Assembly: GCA_027627225.1 (NCBI GenBank)
Contig: CM051030.1
Span: 8,440,001 to 8,504,000, forward strand
Direction of reading: 5' to 3'
Source of the DNA: Congeria kusceri
Taxonomy: Eukaryota > Mollusca > Bivalvia > Myida > Dreissenidae
DNA: 64,000 nucleotides
Shown: one piece after another, positions 47,237 to 61,555 of the stretch
How positions within the stretch are numbered: position 1 is the stretch's first letter
Layout of the letters: each line of letters opens with the position of its first letter
Position numbers and translations under genes: made by a program
The notes under the pieces: model-generated
What the model saw: the letters and a program-made list of their open reading frames with translations, nothing else
Told to the model about the DNA's origin: nothing
The model's database searches: none

Positions 47237-48060
47237 TAGCCATATTGTTGGAGAAACTATGTTTTGGTATGGAATATAACATATTCTATCCGGATATTGC
47301 GGAGCATTTCGCGCTTCTTAATTCCGGTATGTGGATTTCCATAAAAATCAAATCGAAGCTTGGTGGAGGGACACAGTTACACGGTGTATATGGTTACCGT
47401 ATACTGATGTAATGCTACTACGTTACTTTTATAATGAATGGATGGACAAAAGGGCAGTGCATGAAAATGTTAATTTCTCTGGGTTTTCATCATTGACAAT
47501 AATTTTACACAGTGGATACAGCTACTAAATATTCGCACAACATGTTTTCCTGAAATTCGTCTCTCGTCATAGACGAAGTGAAAAAGTGTCCATGTCTTTT
47601 ATTCCTGAAGTTTATATATTTAGGTATATATTCAGATTTCTCTTCCATTTGGTCTATATATCGTGTGATAGAAGCTCATTTAAGTTTCTGTGGTCACTGT
47701 TTTAAAAAAAAAAAAAAATACGTTTGAAATTAAAACCTTAATATTGAAACTCAAGGTTTAAATGCGAATTATGCATATCGTTTAATAAAGGTACATGTTT
47801 TTGACCGAGGTGTACCATGTTAGCACTATTGTACTAAAATTGAACGTTTATGTGTGGCTTAAATCATTTTTATTCCGTGCAACTCGTGGTTTTATCATAG
47901 AGTATATGGATTGTTGAATATTTTAATTTATATACAGATATATCTTGCATTTTCCATGATTTTTTCCACGAAGTATACGGTACATCCCAATTTTGTTTCA
48001 GCAGTATGCGGTGATGGTCAGTTTGCGGTGATTCACCGTGTGTTTCAGAAGCGTTGAAGC
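47237..48060 (+). repeat. about 840-bp recurrent module, copy 3
   Basis: Same landmarks as copy 1, with a short deletion after GAATGGATGG and an A-tract near 47704. Its partner in the tandem duplication is at 59409. Confidence 0.85.
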
Positions 48061-49560
48061 TTAAAGCTAATAGTAGTTGATGACTACTTCGGAAATATAC
48101 AGACACCTCACTTGCAAATGAACGTTGTTTCGGTAACATCAATGCAATATATCCTAAATTGACGGCAACATATTTCATACGTTCCGATTTTGATTGCATT
48201 TCCGGTGTAAACTGCCAATGGGAGCTCTAAATACTGTAGCCACAATTGGTCTAAATACTGTAGCCACAATTGGTGGAGAAACTAATTTTTGGTATGGATT
48301 TATACCATATTATATCGGAATAATGCAAAGCATTTCGCAATTTTATTTCCGATATTTAGAATTCCAGAAGAATCAAAGCGATGCTTCGGCGAGAGGATAT
48401 ATCTCAATTACAGAAGCGTTTGAGATAATAGCTTATAGTAGATCATGACTAATTGGAAAATACAGACACCTCACCAGCAAATGAATGTTGTTTCGGTAAC
48501 ATCTTTGCAATATATTCTGCGACTGTATATAATTGGGACCTCTAAATGCTGTAGCTATATTGGTGTAGAAACTACGTTTTGGTATGGAATATACCATATT
48601 GTATCAGGATATTAGAAGGCATTTCGCGCTGCTTATTACCGACATGTGGATTCCCACAAGAATCAACGCGATGCTTCGGAAGGTGGAAATATCTCTGTTA
48701 CAGAAACGCGGGAGCTTACCAAAATTAGATGGCTACGTATTTCAATCGTTTCGGCTATGATTGAATTTCCGGTGAAACCTGCCAATGGAAATAAATGGGA
48801 GCTATAATTACTGTACGAATAGTGGTGAACAAACTATGAATATACCAAATTCTTTCGCAATATTTCGAATCATTTCGCTCTTCTTATGTCTTCTACGTCG
48901 ACTTCCACAAGATGCTTTGGAGATGGCAAATATCGCAGTTGCAGGAATGTCAGAGCTGATAGCCGGTGGTGGTTCGTGACCACTTTGCAAGGTCAATTGC
49001 CTCACCAGCAAATGAACGTTGTGTTTGTAACATCTTTGCAATAAATACAAAAATAGATGGCAACGTATTTCAAACGTTTCGATTATGATCGCATTACCGG
49101 TGAAACCTGCGACTGGATATAAACGGAACCTCTAAATACTGTAGCCATATTTGTGGACAAACTATGGTTTGGTCGGGATATTGGGAGGCTTTTGGCGTTG
49201 CTTATTTCTGATATGTGGATTTCCACAAGAATTATGTCAACGTATTTCAAACGTTTCGATTATGATCGCATTACCGGTGAAACCTGCGACTGGATATAAA
49301 CGGAACCTCTAAATACTGTAGCCATATTTGTGGACAAACTATGGTTTGGTCGGGATATTGGGAGGCTTTTGGCGTTGCTTATTTCTGATATGTGGATTTC
49401 CACAAGAATCAAAGCAGAAGGTGGAAATTTCTTAGTTACAGAAACGCTGGAGCTTATAGATAATAGTAGTTCATGACTACTCGGATATAATTGAGACACC
49501 TCACGAGCAAATGAACTAGTTGTGGTAACATATTTTCAATATATCCACAATTAGTTCGCA
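48061..49560 (+). repeat. diverged satellite monomers with local 177-bp duplication
   Basis: Diverged monomers corresponding in order to 24600-25830 and 28331-29100. The segment at about 49061-49237 is repeated immediately at 49238-49414 (AACGTATTTCAAACGTTTCG to TTTCCACAAGAAT). The later duplicate of this region, near 61240, has it only once. Confidence 0.85.
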
Positions 49561-51371
49561 ACGTATTTGAAACGTTCCGGTTATGATTGCATTTCCGGTC
49601 AAACCTGCCAATGGATATAAATGGGAGCTCTAAATACTGTCGCCATATTGGTGGAAAAACTATCTTTTTGCATGGAATTATAGAATATTATATCGGGATG
49701 TTGCGAAGCATATCGCGCTTTTTATTTCCGTTATTTGGATTTTCACAAGAATCAAAGTGATGCTTCGGGGAATGGAAACAGTTAAAGAATCATAGAACCT
49801 TATAGCTTATAGTTGTTTATAACTATATGGGAAAGATACAGACACTTCATCAGCAAACGAACTTTGGTTCGGGAACATCTTTGCAATATATCCAAAAATA
49901 GATGTCAACGTTTTTCAAACGTTTTCCTTGTGATTGCATTTCCTGTGAAACCTGCCAGTGGATATAAATGGGAGCTATAAATACTGTCGCCATGTTGTGG
50001 AAAAACAGTCGTTCTGTATGGAATTATAGAATATTATATCTGGATGTTGCGAAGCATATCGCGCTTTTTATTTCCGATATTTGGATTTTCACAAGGATCA
50101 AAGTGATGCTTCGGGGTAGGGAAACTATTAAAGAATCATTGAAGCTTATAGCTTATAGTTGTTTATAACTACTTGGGAAAGATACAGACACTTCATCAGC
50201 AAACGAACGCTGTTGCGGTAACATCTTTGCAATATATCCAAAAATAGATGTCAACGTATTTCAAACGTTTTCATTATGATTGCATTTCCGGTGAAACCTG
50301 CCAATGGATATAAATGGGAGCTCTAAATACTGTCGCCATATTGGTGGAAAAACTTTCTTTTTGCATGGAATTATAGAATATTATATCGGGATGTTCCGAA
50401 GCATATCGCTCTTTTTATTACCGATATTTGGATTTTCACAAGAATCAAAGTGATGCTTCGGGGAATGGAAAGAGTTAACGAATCATAGAAGCTTATAGCT
50501 TATAGTTGTTTATAACTACTTGGGAAAGATACAGACACTTCATCAGCAAACGAACGTTGTTTCGGTAACATCTTTGCAAAATATATGTCAACGTATTTCC
50601 AACGTTTTCATTATGATTGTATTTCCGGTCAAACCTGCCAATGGATATAAATGGGAGCTCTAAATACTGTCGCCATATTGGTGGAAAAATTATCTTTTTG
50701 TATGGAATTATAGAATATTATATCGGGATGTTGCGAAGCATATCGCGCTTTTTATTTCCGATATTTGGATTTTCACAAGAATCAAAGTGATACTTCGGGG
50801 AATGGAAACAGTTAAAGAATCATAGAAGCTTATAGCTTATAGTTGTTTATAACTATTTGGGAAAGATACAGACACTTCATCAGCAAACGAACGTTGTTTC
50901 GGTAACATCTTTGCAATATATCCAAAAATAGATGTCAACGTATTTCAAACGTTTTTATTATGATTGCATTTCCGGTGAAACCTGCCAATGGATATAAATG
51001 GGAGCTCTAAATAGTATCGCCATACTGGTGGAAATTCTATCTTTTTGCATGGAATTATAGAATATTATATCGGGATGTTGCGAAGCATATCGCGCTTTTT
51101 ATTTCCGATATTTGGATTTTCACAATGATCAAAGTGATGCTTCGGGGAAGGGAAACAGTTAAAGAATCATAGAAGCTTATAGATTATAGTTGTTTATAAA
51201 TACGTGGGAAAGATACAGACACTTCATCAGCAAACCTACGTTGTTTCGGTAACATCTTTGCAATATATCCAAAAATAGATGTCACCGTATTTCAAACGTT
51301 TTCATTATGATTGCATTTCCGGTGAAACCTGCCAATGGATATAAATGGGAGCTCTAAATACTGTCGCCATA
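49561..51371 (+). repeat. 346-bp satellite monomers, block 3
   Basis: About five units in head-to-tail order between the diverged monomers and the next 840-bp module. Confidence 0.9.
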
Positions 51372-52280
51372 TTGTTGGAGAAACTATGTTTTGGTATGGA
51401 ATATAACATATTCTATCCGGATATTGCAGAGCCTGTCGCGCTTCTTAATTCCGTTCCGGTATGTGGATTTCCATAAAAATCAAATCGAAGCTTGGTGGAG
51501 ACACAGTTACACGGTGTATATGGTCACCGTATACTGATGTAATGCTACTACGTTACTTTTATAAGGAATGGATGGGCAGCGCATACTTATGGACAAAAGT
51601 GCAGTGCATGAAAATGTTAATTTCTATGGGTTTTCATCATTATATGACAATAATTTTATTTCTAGGGAACACAGTGGATACAGCTACTAAATATTCGCAC
51701 AACATGTTTTCCTGAAATTCGTCTCTCGTCATAGACGAGTGTCCATGTCTTTTATTCCTGAAGTTTATATATTTAGGTATATATTCAGATTTCTCTTCCA
51801 TTTGGTCTATAAATCGTGTGATAGAAGCTCATTTAAGTTTCTGTGGTCACTGAGTTTTAATTAAAAAAAACAATACGTTTGGAATTAAAACCTTTATATT
51901 GAAACTCAAGGTTTAAATGCGAATTATGCATATCGTTTAATGAAGGTACATGTTTTTGACCGAGATCTACACCATGTTAGCACTATTTTACTAAAATTGA
52001 ACGTTTATGTGTGGCTTAAATCATATTTTGTTCCGTGCAACTCGTGGTTTTATGATAGAGTATATGGATTGTTGAATATTTTAATTTATATACAGATATA
52101 TCTTGCATTTTCCACGATTTTTTCCACGAAGTATACGGTACATCCCAATTTTATTTCAGCAGTATGCGGTGATGGTCAGTTTGCGTTGATTCACCGTGTG
52201 TTTCAGAAGCGTTGAAGCTTAAAGCTAATAGTAGTTGATGACTACTTCGGAAATATACAGACACCTCACTTGCAAATGAA
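51372..52280 (+). repeat. about 840-bp recurrent module, copy 4, and junction
   Basis: The module runs to GTGTTTCAGAAGCGTTG near 52215, then a short diverged monomer start. At about 52280, within GAACGTTGTTTCGGTAACATC, the sequence switches to the 346-bp type and begins to repeat 40455 onward. Confidence 0.85.
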
Positions 52281-53185
52281 CGTTGTTTCGGTAACATCTT
52301 TGCAATATATCCAAAAATATATGTCAACTTATTTCCAACGTTTTCATTATGATTGCATTTCCGGTCAAACCTGCCAATGGATATAAATGGGAGCTCTAAA
52401 TACTGTCGCCATATTGGTGGAAAAATTATCTTTTTGCATGGAATTATAGAATATTATATCGGGATGTTGCGAAGCATATCGCGCTTTTTATTTCCGATAT
52501 TGGATTTTCACAAGTATCAAACTGATGCGTCGGGGAAGGGAAACAGTTAAAGAATCATAGAAGCTTATAGCTTATAGTTGTTTATAACTACTTAGGAAAG
52601 ATACAGACACTTCATCACCAAACGAACGTTGTTTCGGTAACATCTTTGCAATATATGCAAAACTAGATGTCAACGTATTTCAAACGTTTTCATTATGATT
52701 GCATTTCCGGTGAAACCTGCCAATGGATATAAATGGGAGCTCTAAATACTGTCGCCATATTGGTGGAAAAACTATCTTTTTGCATGGAATTATAGAATAT
52801 TATATCGGGATGTTCCGAAGCATATCGCGCTTTTTATTTCCGATATTTGGATTTTCACAAGAATCAAAGTGATACTTCGGGGAATGGAAAGAGTTAACGA
52901 ATCATAGAAGCTTATAGCTTATAGTTGTTTATAACTACTTGGGAAAGATACAGACACTTCATCAGCAAACGAACGTTGTTTCGGTAACATCTTTGCAAAA
53001 TATATGTCAACGTATTTCCAACGTTTTCATTATGATTGCATTTCCGGTGAAACCTGCCAATGGATATAAATGGGAGCTCTAAATACTGTCGCCATATTGG
53101 TGGAAAAATTATCTTTTTGCATGGAATTATAGAATATTATATCGGGATGTTGCGAAGCATATCGCGCTTTTTATTTCCGATATTT
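52281..53185 (+). repeat. 346-bp satellite monomers, block 4
   Basis: About 2.6 monomers preceding LINE D copy 2, equivalent to 40455-41359. Confidence 0.9.
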
Positions 53186-56100
53186 CTACCACATGGCTGA
53201 TTCCTTAACGTGGTGTGGTGGTTTGAGTGCCTCGATGACCCGGCGAGCTACGCCAGCGGGAGTGTAAACTTCTGGCAGGGCTTCCCAAGCTGGACAGGTC
53301 GAAGGGTAGAGGACAGACGAATATCAGTCACCTCTCCTCGAGGCTAAGGGGTATGAGAAGGATCACTCAGACAGAAAAACCAAGGGCAGGAGATGCTCTA
53401 CAGCCATGGCAGGCAAGTCTCCTACGACAAGGAAAAGTCGGAGAATAAACCACTGCTGAAGACGGATGCACTGGGCCAGAGTGCGCATAACGACAGTGCA
53501 ACGCTTTCCACTCCAATGATGGACAACAATGGATCTTTGCGTGATGGTGCTCTGCCTGTGGAGTCCCCCCGGGCTGGTAGAGTGCCGGACCCCATGCCTC
53601 GAAGGGGTCCAACCCAAGCTACCGGAGGTCACCCCGTCCCGCTGCGAGGAGCCAGGCTACGGAGGCGGAGGGTAAATGCGGCTGGCCAAGAAAGAACACC
53701 AAGCACTCAAGAGACCCCTCGACCGCTGAACATCCTTCAATGGAATGCGGAGGGAATACACAACAAAAAGCTTCCTTTCACTGAAAGACTGCACGCCGAC
53801 AATATTGATGTAGCCTGTATCCAAGAAACCCACCTGAATTCAAACCACCGGTTCACCATCAGAGGATACCAAACCTTCAGGCTAGACAGAGAAGGATGAC
53901 ACAAAGGAGGAGTGCTGATGCTCATCAAGAACAATATCCCAGCACAAGAAATTAAAGTAGTCACTAACCAACAAGCTGAAATCCAAGGAGTCAATCTCAC
54001 AATGGACAGGTCTGTAATTACAATATACAATCTGTACTGCCCCCAAGACAAAGAACTTTCCCTGCAGTACCTGGAAAACCTACCCACTGAGAACTGCTTG
54101 GTTGTTGGAGACTTCAACAGCCACTCAACCTGTTGGGGCTATGAAGAGACGGACAGAAGAGGATAGGAAGTGGAGGACTGGCAGATTGATACCCAAATGG
54201 TTCTGCTGAATGATCCAGAAGACCCACCCACCTTCTTCTCACGCAGGTGGCTGTCAACTTCTACCCCAGATCTCGCCTTTGCAACTGATGATCTCTCCAA
54301 GAAGACCACCAGAGGGGTACTGAGCCAGTTAGGAGGCAGCGACCACAGACCAGTAAAGCTGGCCATCAACCTGCAGTACAGACCACAGAACTCAACAACG
54401 TTCCAAGGTGGAACTACAAGAAGGCAGACTGGAACATGTTTGCAAGCCTCACAGACCTCTACACCAGGGGCCTAAAAACAGAGGACCTTAATATCAACCG
54501 AGTCACCAGGAACTTCAATCAGGCCATTCTGAAAGCGGCTTCCGAGACAATCCCACGGGGCGCACGTAAGAACTACAGGCCCTACTGGACGGAAGAGCTT
54601 CAAGAACTTGAGGACCAAGTCAGCAGCAGCAGACAGGAAGTAGAGGAGAATCCCTCTGTTGACAACAACATCGCCCTGAAAGCAGCCACTGCCAAGTACA
54701 GAAGAGCCTACCTTCAAGCAGCAAGATCTAGCTGGAGAGAAAAAACCGAGAAGCTAAACTTAGATAGGGACGGAAACAAGCTGTGGAAGCTGACCAAAGC
54801 GATGAATGGTGAAGACACAAGGGCAGAGCCAATTACCATCTCACAAGGCCAAGAGTTGCTGACAGGGAGAGAAGCTGCCAACCTTTTTATAGATAATTAT
54901 GAGGAAGTCAGCAACATCACTGTACCTGAAGAAAGAAAGGCCCAGGTACAGGAGGAGAGAAGAACCTCCAAGGAGTATCAGCCAGAGGAACACATGAACA
55001 AGCCGTTCAACCATCATGAACTAGCAGACGCCATGAAAGCCTTGCAAGAAAGAAAATCCCCAGGGCCAGACAAAATAACCAATGAGATGCTTATACATTT
55101 AGGCACAAGGGCAAAAACACAGTTATTGAAAATCTTCAACAACAGCTGGAAGACTGGCCATGTTCCACAAATCTGGCGAGAGGCTGATATGGTCCCCATC
55201 CACAAGAAGGGCAAAGACCGAGCAAAGGTGGACAGCTACAGACCCATCAGTCTCACCAGCTGTGTGGGCAAACTCATGGAACGGCTAATCAACACCAGGC
55301 TCACTTGGCATTTGGAGAAGAACAACACTATTTCCCCAGAGCAGGCAGGATTCAGGCAAAATCGTTCGACTGAGGACCAGGTGACGTATATCGCCCAGAA
55401 GATTGAAGATGGCTTCCAGGACAAGAAAAACACCCTGACGATCTGGATTGACATGGAGAAGGCCTTCGATAAGGTCTGGAAGGAAGGGCTGAAGCTGAAG
55501 CTCCAGAAAAGTGGTGTGGCCGGTTGTATGTTCCAATGGATCTGCCAGTACTTGAACAGCAGGAAAGCAAGAGTCCATGTAAGTGGACAGTACAGCCGGA
55601 AGAAGACACTGAAAGACGGAGTCCCGCAAGGCGGAGTCCTCAGCCCCACCTTGTTCCTAGTCTTCATCAACGACATCGTCAAGGACCTCCCTCGAAATGT
55701 CCATGGGGCCATCTATGCGGACGATCTTGCACTCTGGTGCTCAGAAGAACACATCACAACCGCAAACTACCGGATGCAAGAGGCGCTGAAAGTTCTTGAG
55801 GACTGGACAAAGAAGTGGCTCATCACCATCAACTCCAGGAAGACCACTTACACGATCTTTAGCCTCTCCCCAAAAGAAGTGAAGGCCAATCTCAAGCTCT
55901 GCGGACAGACGCTGCAAGCTGACCACACCCCCACGTATCTTGGCGTGACCTTCGACAGGCGACTCACTTGGAAACAGCAGACAGAGAAAGTCGAAGCTAG
56001 AGCCAAACTGCGGTTAGCACTCATGAAAAAGCTAACCGGCACAACATGGGGGGCAGATGCAGCAATCCTCAAGAAGATGTACATGGGCAGCGTTAGACCA

Positions 56101-57413
56101 GTCCTTGAGTATGGGGTGACGGCATGGGGCACAGCAAGCAAGTCAAACTTTGACAGAGTCAGCAAGGTGCAGAACCAGGCGGCCAGAATCATCACTGGCG
56201 CCATGCGGTCAACCCCTATTCAAGAGCTGGAAACCATCACGGGTCTTGAGCCCATAGAAGACAGAAGGGACACCAAACTCCTCACCCAGGCAGCAAAGTT
56301 CAAAAGACTGCCAAATCATCCCATGAAAGACAGACTGTGCCAACCAACAAAAGGAAGACTGAAGAGAGGGAGCTTCATCCACCAGACGAGGGTTTTGGAA
56401 AGGAAATGCCAAGATATCCTGGATCAAGAACCCAAAGATATCCCCCCGTACCTTGAAAACCCAGGCTGGAGCGATGCTGAAAGACCCCAGATACACAGCA
56501 GTATTCCTGGCATTGGCAAGAAAGACTCCCAGAGCGATGCTGAAAAGAAGTCCATCTCCATGGAACACATCAACAACTCCTACCCACAACACAACTGGAC
56601 TCATGTCTACACTGATGGGTCTGCTGACCAGGCTGTCAGAAGTGGTGGTGCCGGAATCTACATCAGGTATCCAGGAGGTAGAGAACAACACATCTCCCTC
56701 GCTACTGGCCTCTATTCCACCAACTTCAAGGCTGAAGCAGTAGCGCTCAAGACAGGTGCAGTCCACATTGAGCACAGTCCACTCTCCTCCAACAACGTTG
56801 TGTTCTTCAGCGACGCAAAGTCAGTCCTGCAGGCCCTAGACACTGCCAGAGACAAAGAACTGAACGACCTGTCATCTGCCTTGACCTCCCTGTGCAGAGC
56901 CCACACGGTCGTGCTGCAATGGGTCCCCTCTCACTGCAACATACTAGGCAATGAAGCCGCAGACACTCTGGCAAAGGAGGGCACCACAAAAGAACAGAAT
57001 GACAGGTCAACCACCTTCAAAGAAGCCAAGACCATCATCAAGGCAAAGCAACACACCAAGTGGCTACAACAGCACCCACGATACAACCGAAATGACCCAT
57101 ACCACCTGCTCTCAAGATCTGAGCAGGTCCTCATATTCAGGCTGCGGACAGGCCACAACCGTATGAACCACCACCTTTTCACCAAGTTCAGATTTGGCCA
57201 TCAGACCAGTGCCCCTGTCAGACAGATAGCATGACAACAGAACACTTGCTGCAGTCCTGCCCACTACACAATGGCCTCAGGCGCCAGATCTGGGCGGAGG
57301 AGACCACGATGTAAGGGAAGCTCTATGGCAGTCTGGAGGACCTGCGGCGCACGGCGACCTTTGCGCAGAGAGCCGGCGTGTCCATCTGAGTGATCGACAA
57401 GAAGAAGAAGAAG
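53186..57413 (+). mobile_element. LINE D copy 2 (duplicate of 41360-45587)
   Basis: Same length, ends, (GAA)n tail and flanking 13-bp near-repeats (53173-53185 and 57414-57426) as copy 1. Because the surrounding satellite is also duplicated, it arose by segmental duplication and not by a second retrotransposition. Confidence 0.9.
53393..57389 (+). pseudogene. LINE D copy 2 polyprotein, same lesions as copy 1
   Basis: It carries the identical TGA (53897-53899), TAG (54164-54166), frameshift near 54396, uninterrupted RT-RNase H segment (54436-57234) and 3' frameshift. Shared lesions date the damage before the duplication. Confidence 0.88.
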
Positions 57414-59408
57414 ATTTTCGATATTTGGATTTTCACAAGAATCAAAGTGATACTTCGGGGAATGGAAACAGTTAAAGAATCATAGAAGCTTATAGCTTAT
57501 AGTTGTTTATAACTATTTGGGAAAGATACAGACACTTCATCAGCAAACGAACGTTGTTTCGGTAACTTCTTTGCAATATATCCAAAAATAGCTGTCAACG
57601 TATTTCCAACGTTTTCATTATGATTGCATTTCCGGTCAAACCTGCCAATGGATATAAATGGGAGCTCTAAATACTGTCGCCATATTGGTGGAAAAATTAT
57701 CTTTTTGCATGGAATTATAGAATATTATATCGGGATGTTGCGAAGCATATCGCGCTTTTTATTTCCGATATTGGATTTTCACAAGAATCAAACTGATGCG
57801 TCGGGGAAGGGAAACAGTTAAAGAATCATAGAAGCTTATAGCTTATAGTTGTTTATAACTACCTGGGAAAGATACAGACACTTCATCACCAAACGAACGT
57901 TGTTTCGGTAACATCTTTGCAATATATCCAAAAATAGAGGTCAACGTATTTCAAACGTTTTTATTATGATTGCATTTCCGGTGAAACCTGCCAATGGATA
58001 TAAATGGGAGCTCTAAATACTATCGCCATATTGGTGGAAATTCTATCTTTTTGCATGGAATTATAGAATATTATATCGGGATGTTGCGAAGAATATCGCG
58101 CTTTTTATTTCCGATATTGGATTTTCACAAGAATCAAACTGATGCGTCGGGGAAGGGAAACAGTTAAAGAATCATAGAAGCTTATAGCTTATAGTTGTTT
58201 ATAACTACCTGGGAAAGATACAGACACTTCATCAGCAAACGAACGTTGTTTCGGTAACATCTTTGCAATATATCCAAAAATAGAGGTCAACGTATTTCAA
58301 ACGTTTTTATTATGATTGCATTTCCGGTGAAACCTGCCAATGGATATAAATGGGAGCTCTAAATACTATCGCCATATTGGTGGAAATTCTATCTTTTTGC
58401 ATGGAATTATAGAATATTATATCGGGATGTTGCGAAGAATATCGCGCTTTTTATTTCCGATATTGGATTTTCACAAGAATCAAACTGATGCGTCGGGGAA
58501 GGGAAACAGTTAAAGAATCATAGAAGCTTATAGCTTATAGTTGTTTATAACTACTTGGGAAAGATACAGACACTTCATCACCAAACGAACGTTGTTTCGG
58601 TAACATCTTTGCAATATATGCAAAACTAGATGTCAACGTATTTCAAACGTTTTCATTATGATTGCATTTCCGGTGAAACCTGCCAATGGATATAAATGGG
58701 AGCTCTAAATACTGTCGCCATATTGGTGGAAAAATTATCTTTTTGCATGGAATTATAGAATATTATATCGGGATGTTGCGAAGCATATCGCGCTTTTTAT
58801 TTCCGATATTTGGATTTTCACTAGAATCACAGTGATGCTTCTGGGAAGGGAAACAATTAAAGAATCATAGAAGCTTATAGCTTATAGTTGTTTATAACTA
58901 CTTGGGAAAGATACAGACACTTCATCAGCAAACGAACGTTGTTTCGGTAACATCTTTGCAAAATATCCAAAAATAGATGTCAACGTATTTCAAACGTTTT
59001 CATTATGATTGCATTTCCGGTGAAACCTGCCAATGGATATAAATGGGAGCTCTAAATACTGTCGCCATAGTGGTGGAAAAACAATCTTTTTGCATGGAAT
59101 TGTAGAATATTATATCGGGATGTTGCGAAGCATATCGCGCTTTTTATTTCCGATATTTGGATTTTCACAAGAATCAAAGTGATGCTTCGGGGAATGGAAA
59201 CAGTTACAGAATCATAGAAGCTTATAGGTTATAGTTGTTTATAACTACTTGGGAAAGATTCAGACACTTCATCAGCAAACGAACGTTGTTTCGGTAACAT
59301 CTATGTAATATATCCAAAAATAGATGTCAACGTATTTCAAACGTTTTCATTATGATTGCATTTCCGGTGTAACCTGCCAATGCCTAAAACTGGGACGTCT
59401 AAATGCTG
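57414..59408 (+). repeat. 346-bp satellite monomers, block 5
   Basis: Equivalent to block 2 but with one extra unit: the GATGCGTCGGGGAAGGG variant occurs at 57794, 58140 and 58486, exactly 346 bp apart. Confidence 0.9.
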
Positions 59409-60232
59409 TAGCCATATTGTTGGAGAAACTATGTTTTGGTATGGAATATAACATATTCTATCCGGATATTGCGGAGCATTTCGCGCTTCTTAATTCCGGT
59501 ATGTGGATTTCCATAAAAATCAAATCGAAGCTTGGTGGAGGGACACAGTTACACGGTGTATATGGTTACCGTATACTGATGTAATGCTACTACGTTACTT
59601 TTATAATGAATGGATGGACAAAAGGGCAGTGCATGAAAATGTTAATTTCTCTGGGTTTTCATCATTGACAATAATTTTACACAGTGGATACAGCTACTAA
59701 ATATTCGCACAACATGTTTTCCTGAAATTCGTCTCTCGTCATAGACGAAGTGAAAAAGTGTCCATGTCTTTTATTCCTGAAGTTTATATATTTAGGTATA
59801 TATTCAGATTTCTCTTCCATTTGGTCTATATATCGTGTGATAGAAGCTCATTTAAGTTTCTGTGGTCACTGTTTTAAAAAAAAAAAAAAATACGTTTGAA
59901 ATTAAAACCTTAATATTGAAACTCAAGGTTTAAATGCGAATTATGCATATCGTTTAATAAAGGTACATGTTTTTGACCGAGGTGTACCATGTTAGCACTA
60001 TTGTACTAAAATTGAACGTTTATGTGTGGCTTAAATCATTTTTATTCCGTGCAACTCGTGGTTTTATCATAGAGTATATGGATTGTTGAATATTTTAATT
60101 TATATACAGATATATCTTGCATTTTCCATGATTTTTTCCACGAAGTATACGGTACATCCCAATTTTGTTTCAGCAGTATGCGGTGATGGTCAGTTTGCGG
60201 TGATTCACCGTGTGTTTCAGAAGCGTTGAAGC
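59409..60232 (+). repeat. about 840-bp recurrent module, copy 5
   Basis: Duplicate of 47237-48060 with the same internal deletion and A-tract. Confidence 0.85.
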
Positions 60233-61555
60233 TTAAAGCTAATAGTAGTTGATGACTACTTCGGAAATATACAGACACCTCACTTGCAAATGAACGTTGT
60301 TTCGGTAACATCTATGCAATATATCCTAAATTGACGGCAACATATTTCATACGTTCCGATTTTGATTGCATTTCCGGTGTAAACTGCCAATGGGAGCTCT
60401 AAATACTGTAGCCACAATTGGTCTAAATACTGTAGCCACAATTGGTGGAGAAACTAATTTTTGGTATGGATTTATACCATATTATATCGGAATAATGCAA
60501 AGCATTTCGCAATTTTATTTCCGATATTTAGAATTCCAGAAGAATCAAAGCGATGCTTCGGCGAGAGGATATATCTCAATTACAGAAGCGTTTGAGATAA
60601 TAGCTTATAGTAGATCATGACTAATTGGAAAATACAGACACCTCACCAGCAAATGAATGTTGTTTCGGTAACATCTTTGCAATATATTCTGCGACTGTAT
60701 ATAATTGGGACCTCTAAATGCTGTAGCTATATTGGTGTAGAAACTACGTTTTGGTATGGAATATACCATATTGTATCAGGATATTAGAAGGCATTTCGCG
60801 CTGCTTATTACCGACATGTGGATTCCCACAAGAATCAACGCGATGCTTCGGAAGGTGGAAATATCTCTGTTACAGAAACGCGGGAGCTTACCAAAATTAG
60901 ATGGCTACGTATTTCAATCGTTTCGGCTATGATTGAATTTCCGGTGAAACCTGCCAATGGAAATAAATGGGAGCTATAATTACTGTACGAATAGTGGTGA
61001 ACAAACTATGAATATACCAAATTCTTTCGCAATATTTCGAATCATTTCGCTCTTCTTATGTCTTCTACGTCGACTTCCACAAGATGCTTTGGAGATGGCA
61101 AATATCGCAGTTGCAGGAATGTCAGAGCTGATAGCCGGTGGTGGTTCGTGACCACTTTGCAAGGTCAATTGCCTCACCAGCAAATGAACGTTGTGTTTGT
61201 AACATCTTTGCAATAAATACAAAAATAGATGGCAACGTATTTCAAACGTTTCGATTATGATCGCATTACCGGTGAAACCTGCGACTGGATATAAACGGAA
61301 CCTCTAAATACTGTAGCCATATTTGTGGACAAACTATGGTTTGGTCGGGATATTGGGAGGCTTTTGGCGTTGCTTATTTCTGATATGTGGATTTCCACAA
61401 GAATCAAAGCAGAAGGTGGAAATTTCTTAGTTACAGAAACGCTGGAGCTTATAGATAATAGTAGTTCATGACTACTCGGATATAATTGAGACACCTCACG
61501 AGCAAATGAACTAGTTGTGGTAACATATTTTCAATATATCCACAATTAGTTCGCA
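60233..61555 (+). repeat. diverged satellite monomers, unit 2
   Basis: Duplicate of 48061-49560, lacking the 177-bp local duplication. Confidence 0.85.

Larger units (their letters stand above)
40455..52280 (+). repeat. about 11.83-kb tandem duplication unit 1
   Basis: The whole segment, including LINE D, recurs from 52281 with an offset of 11826 bp. The offset becomes 12172 after an extra 346-bp monomer in unit 2, then 11995 after loss of a 177-bp duplicate. Sequence identity is very high; within the 932-codon LINE segment I see one coding change, Asp to Glu at 42655-42657 against 54481-54483. Confidence 0.9.
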
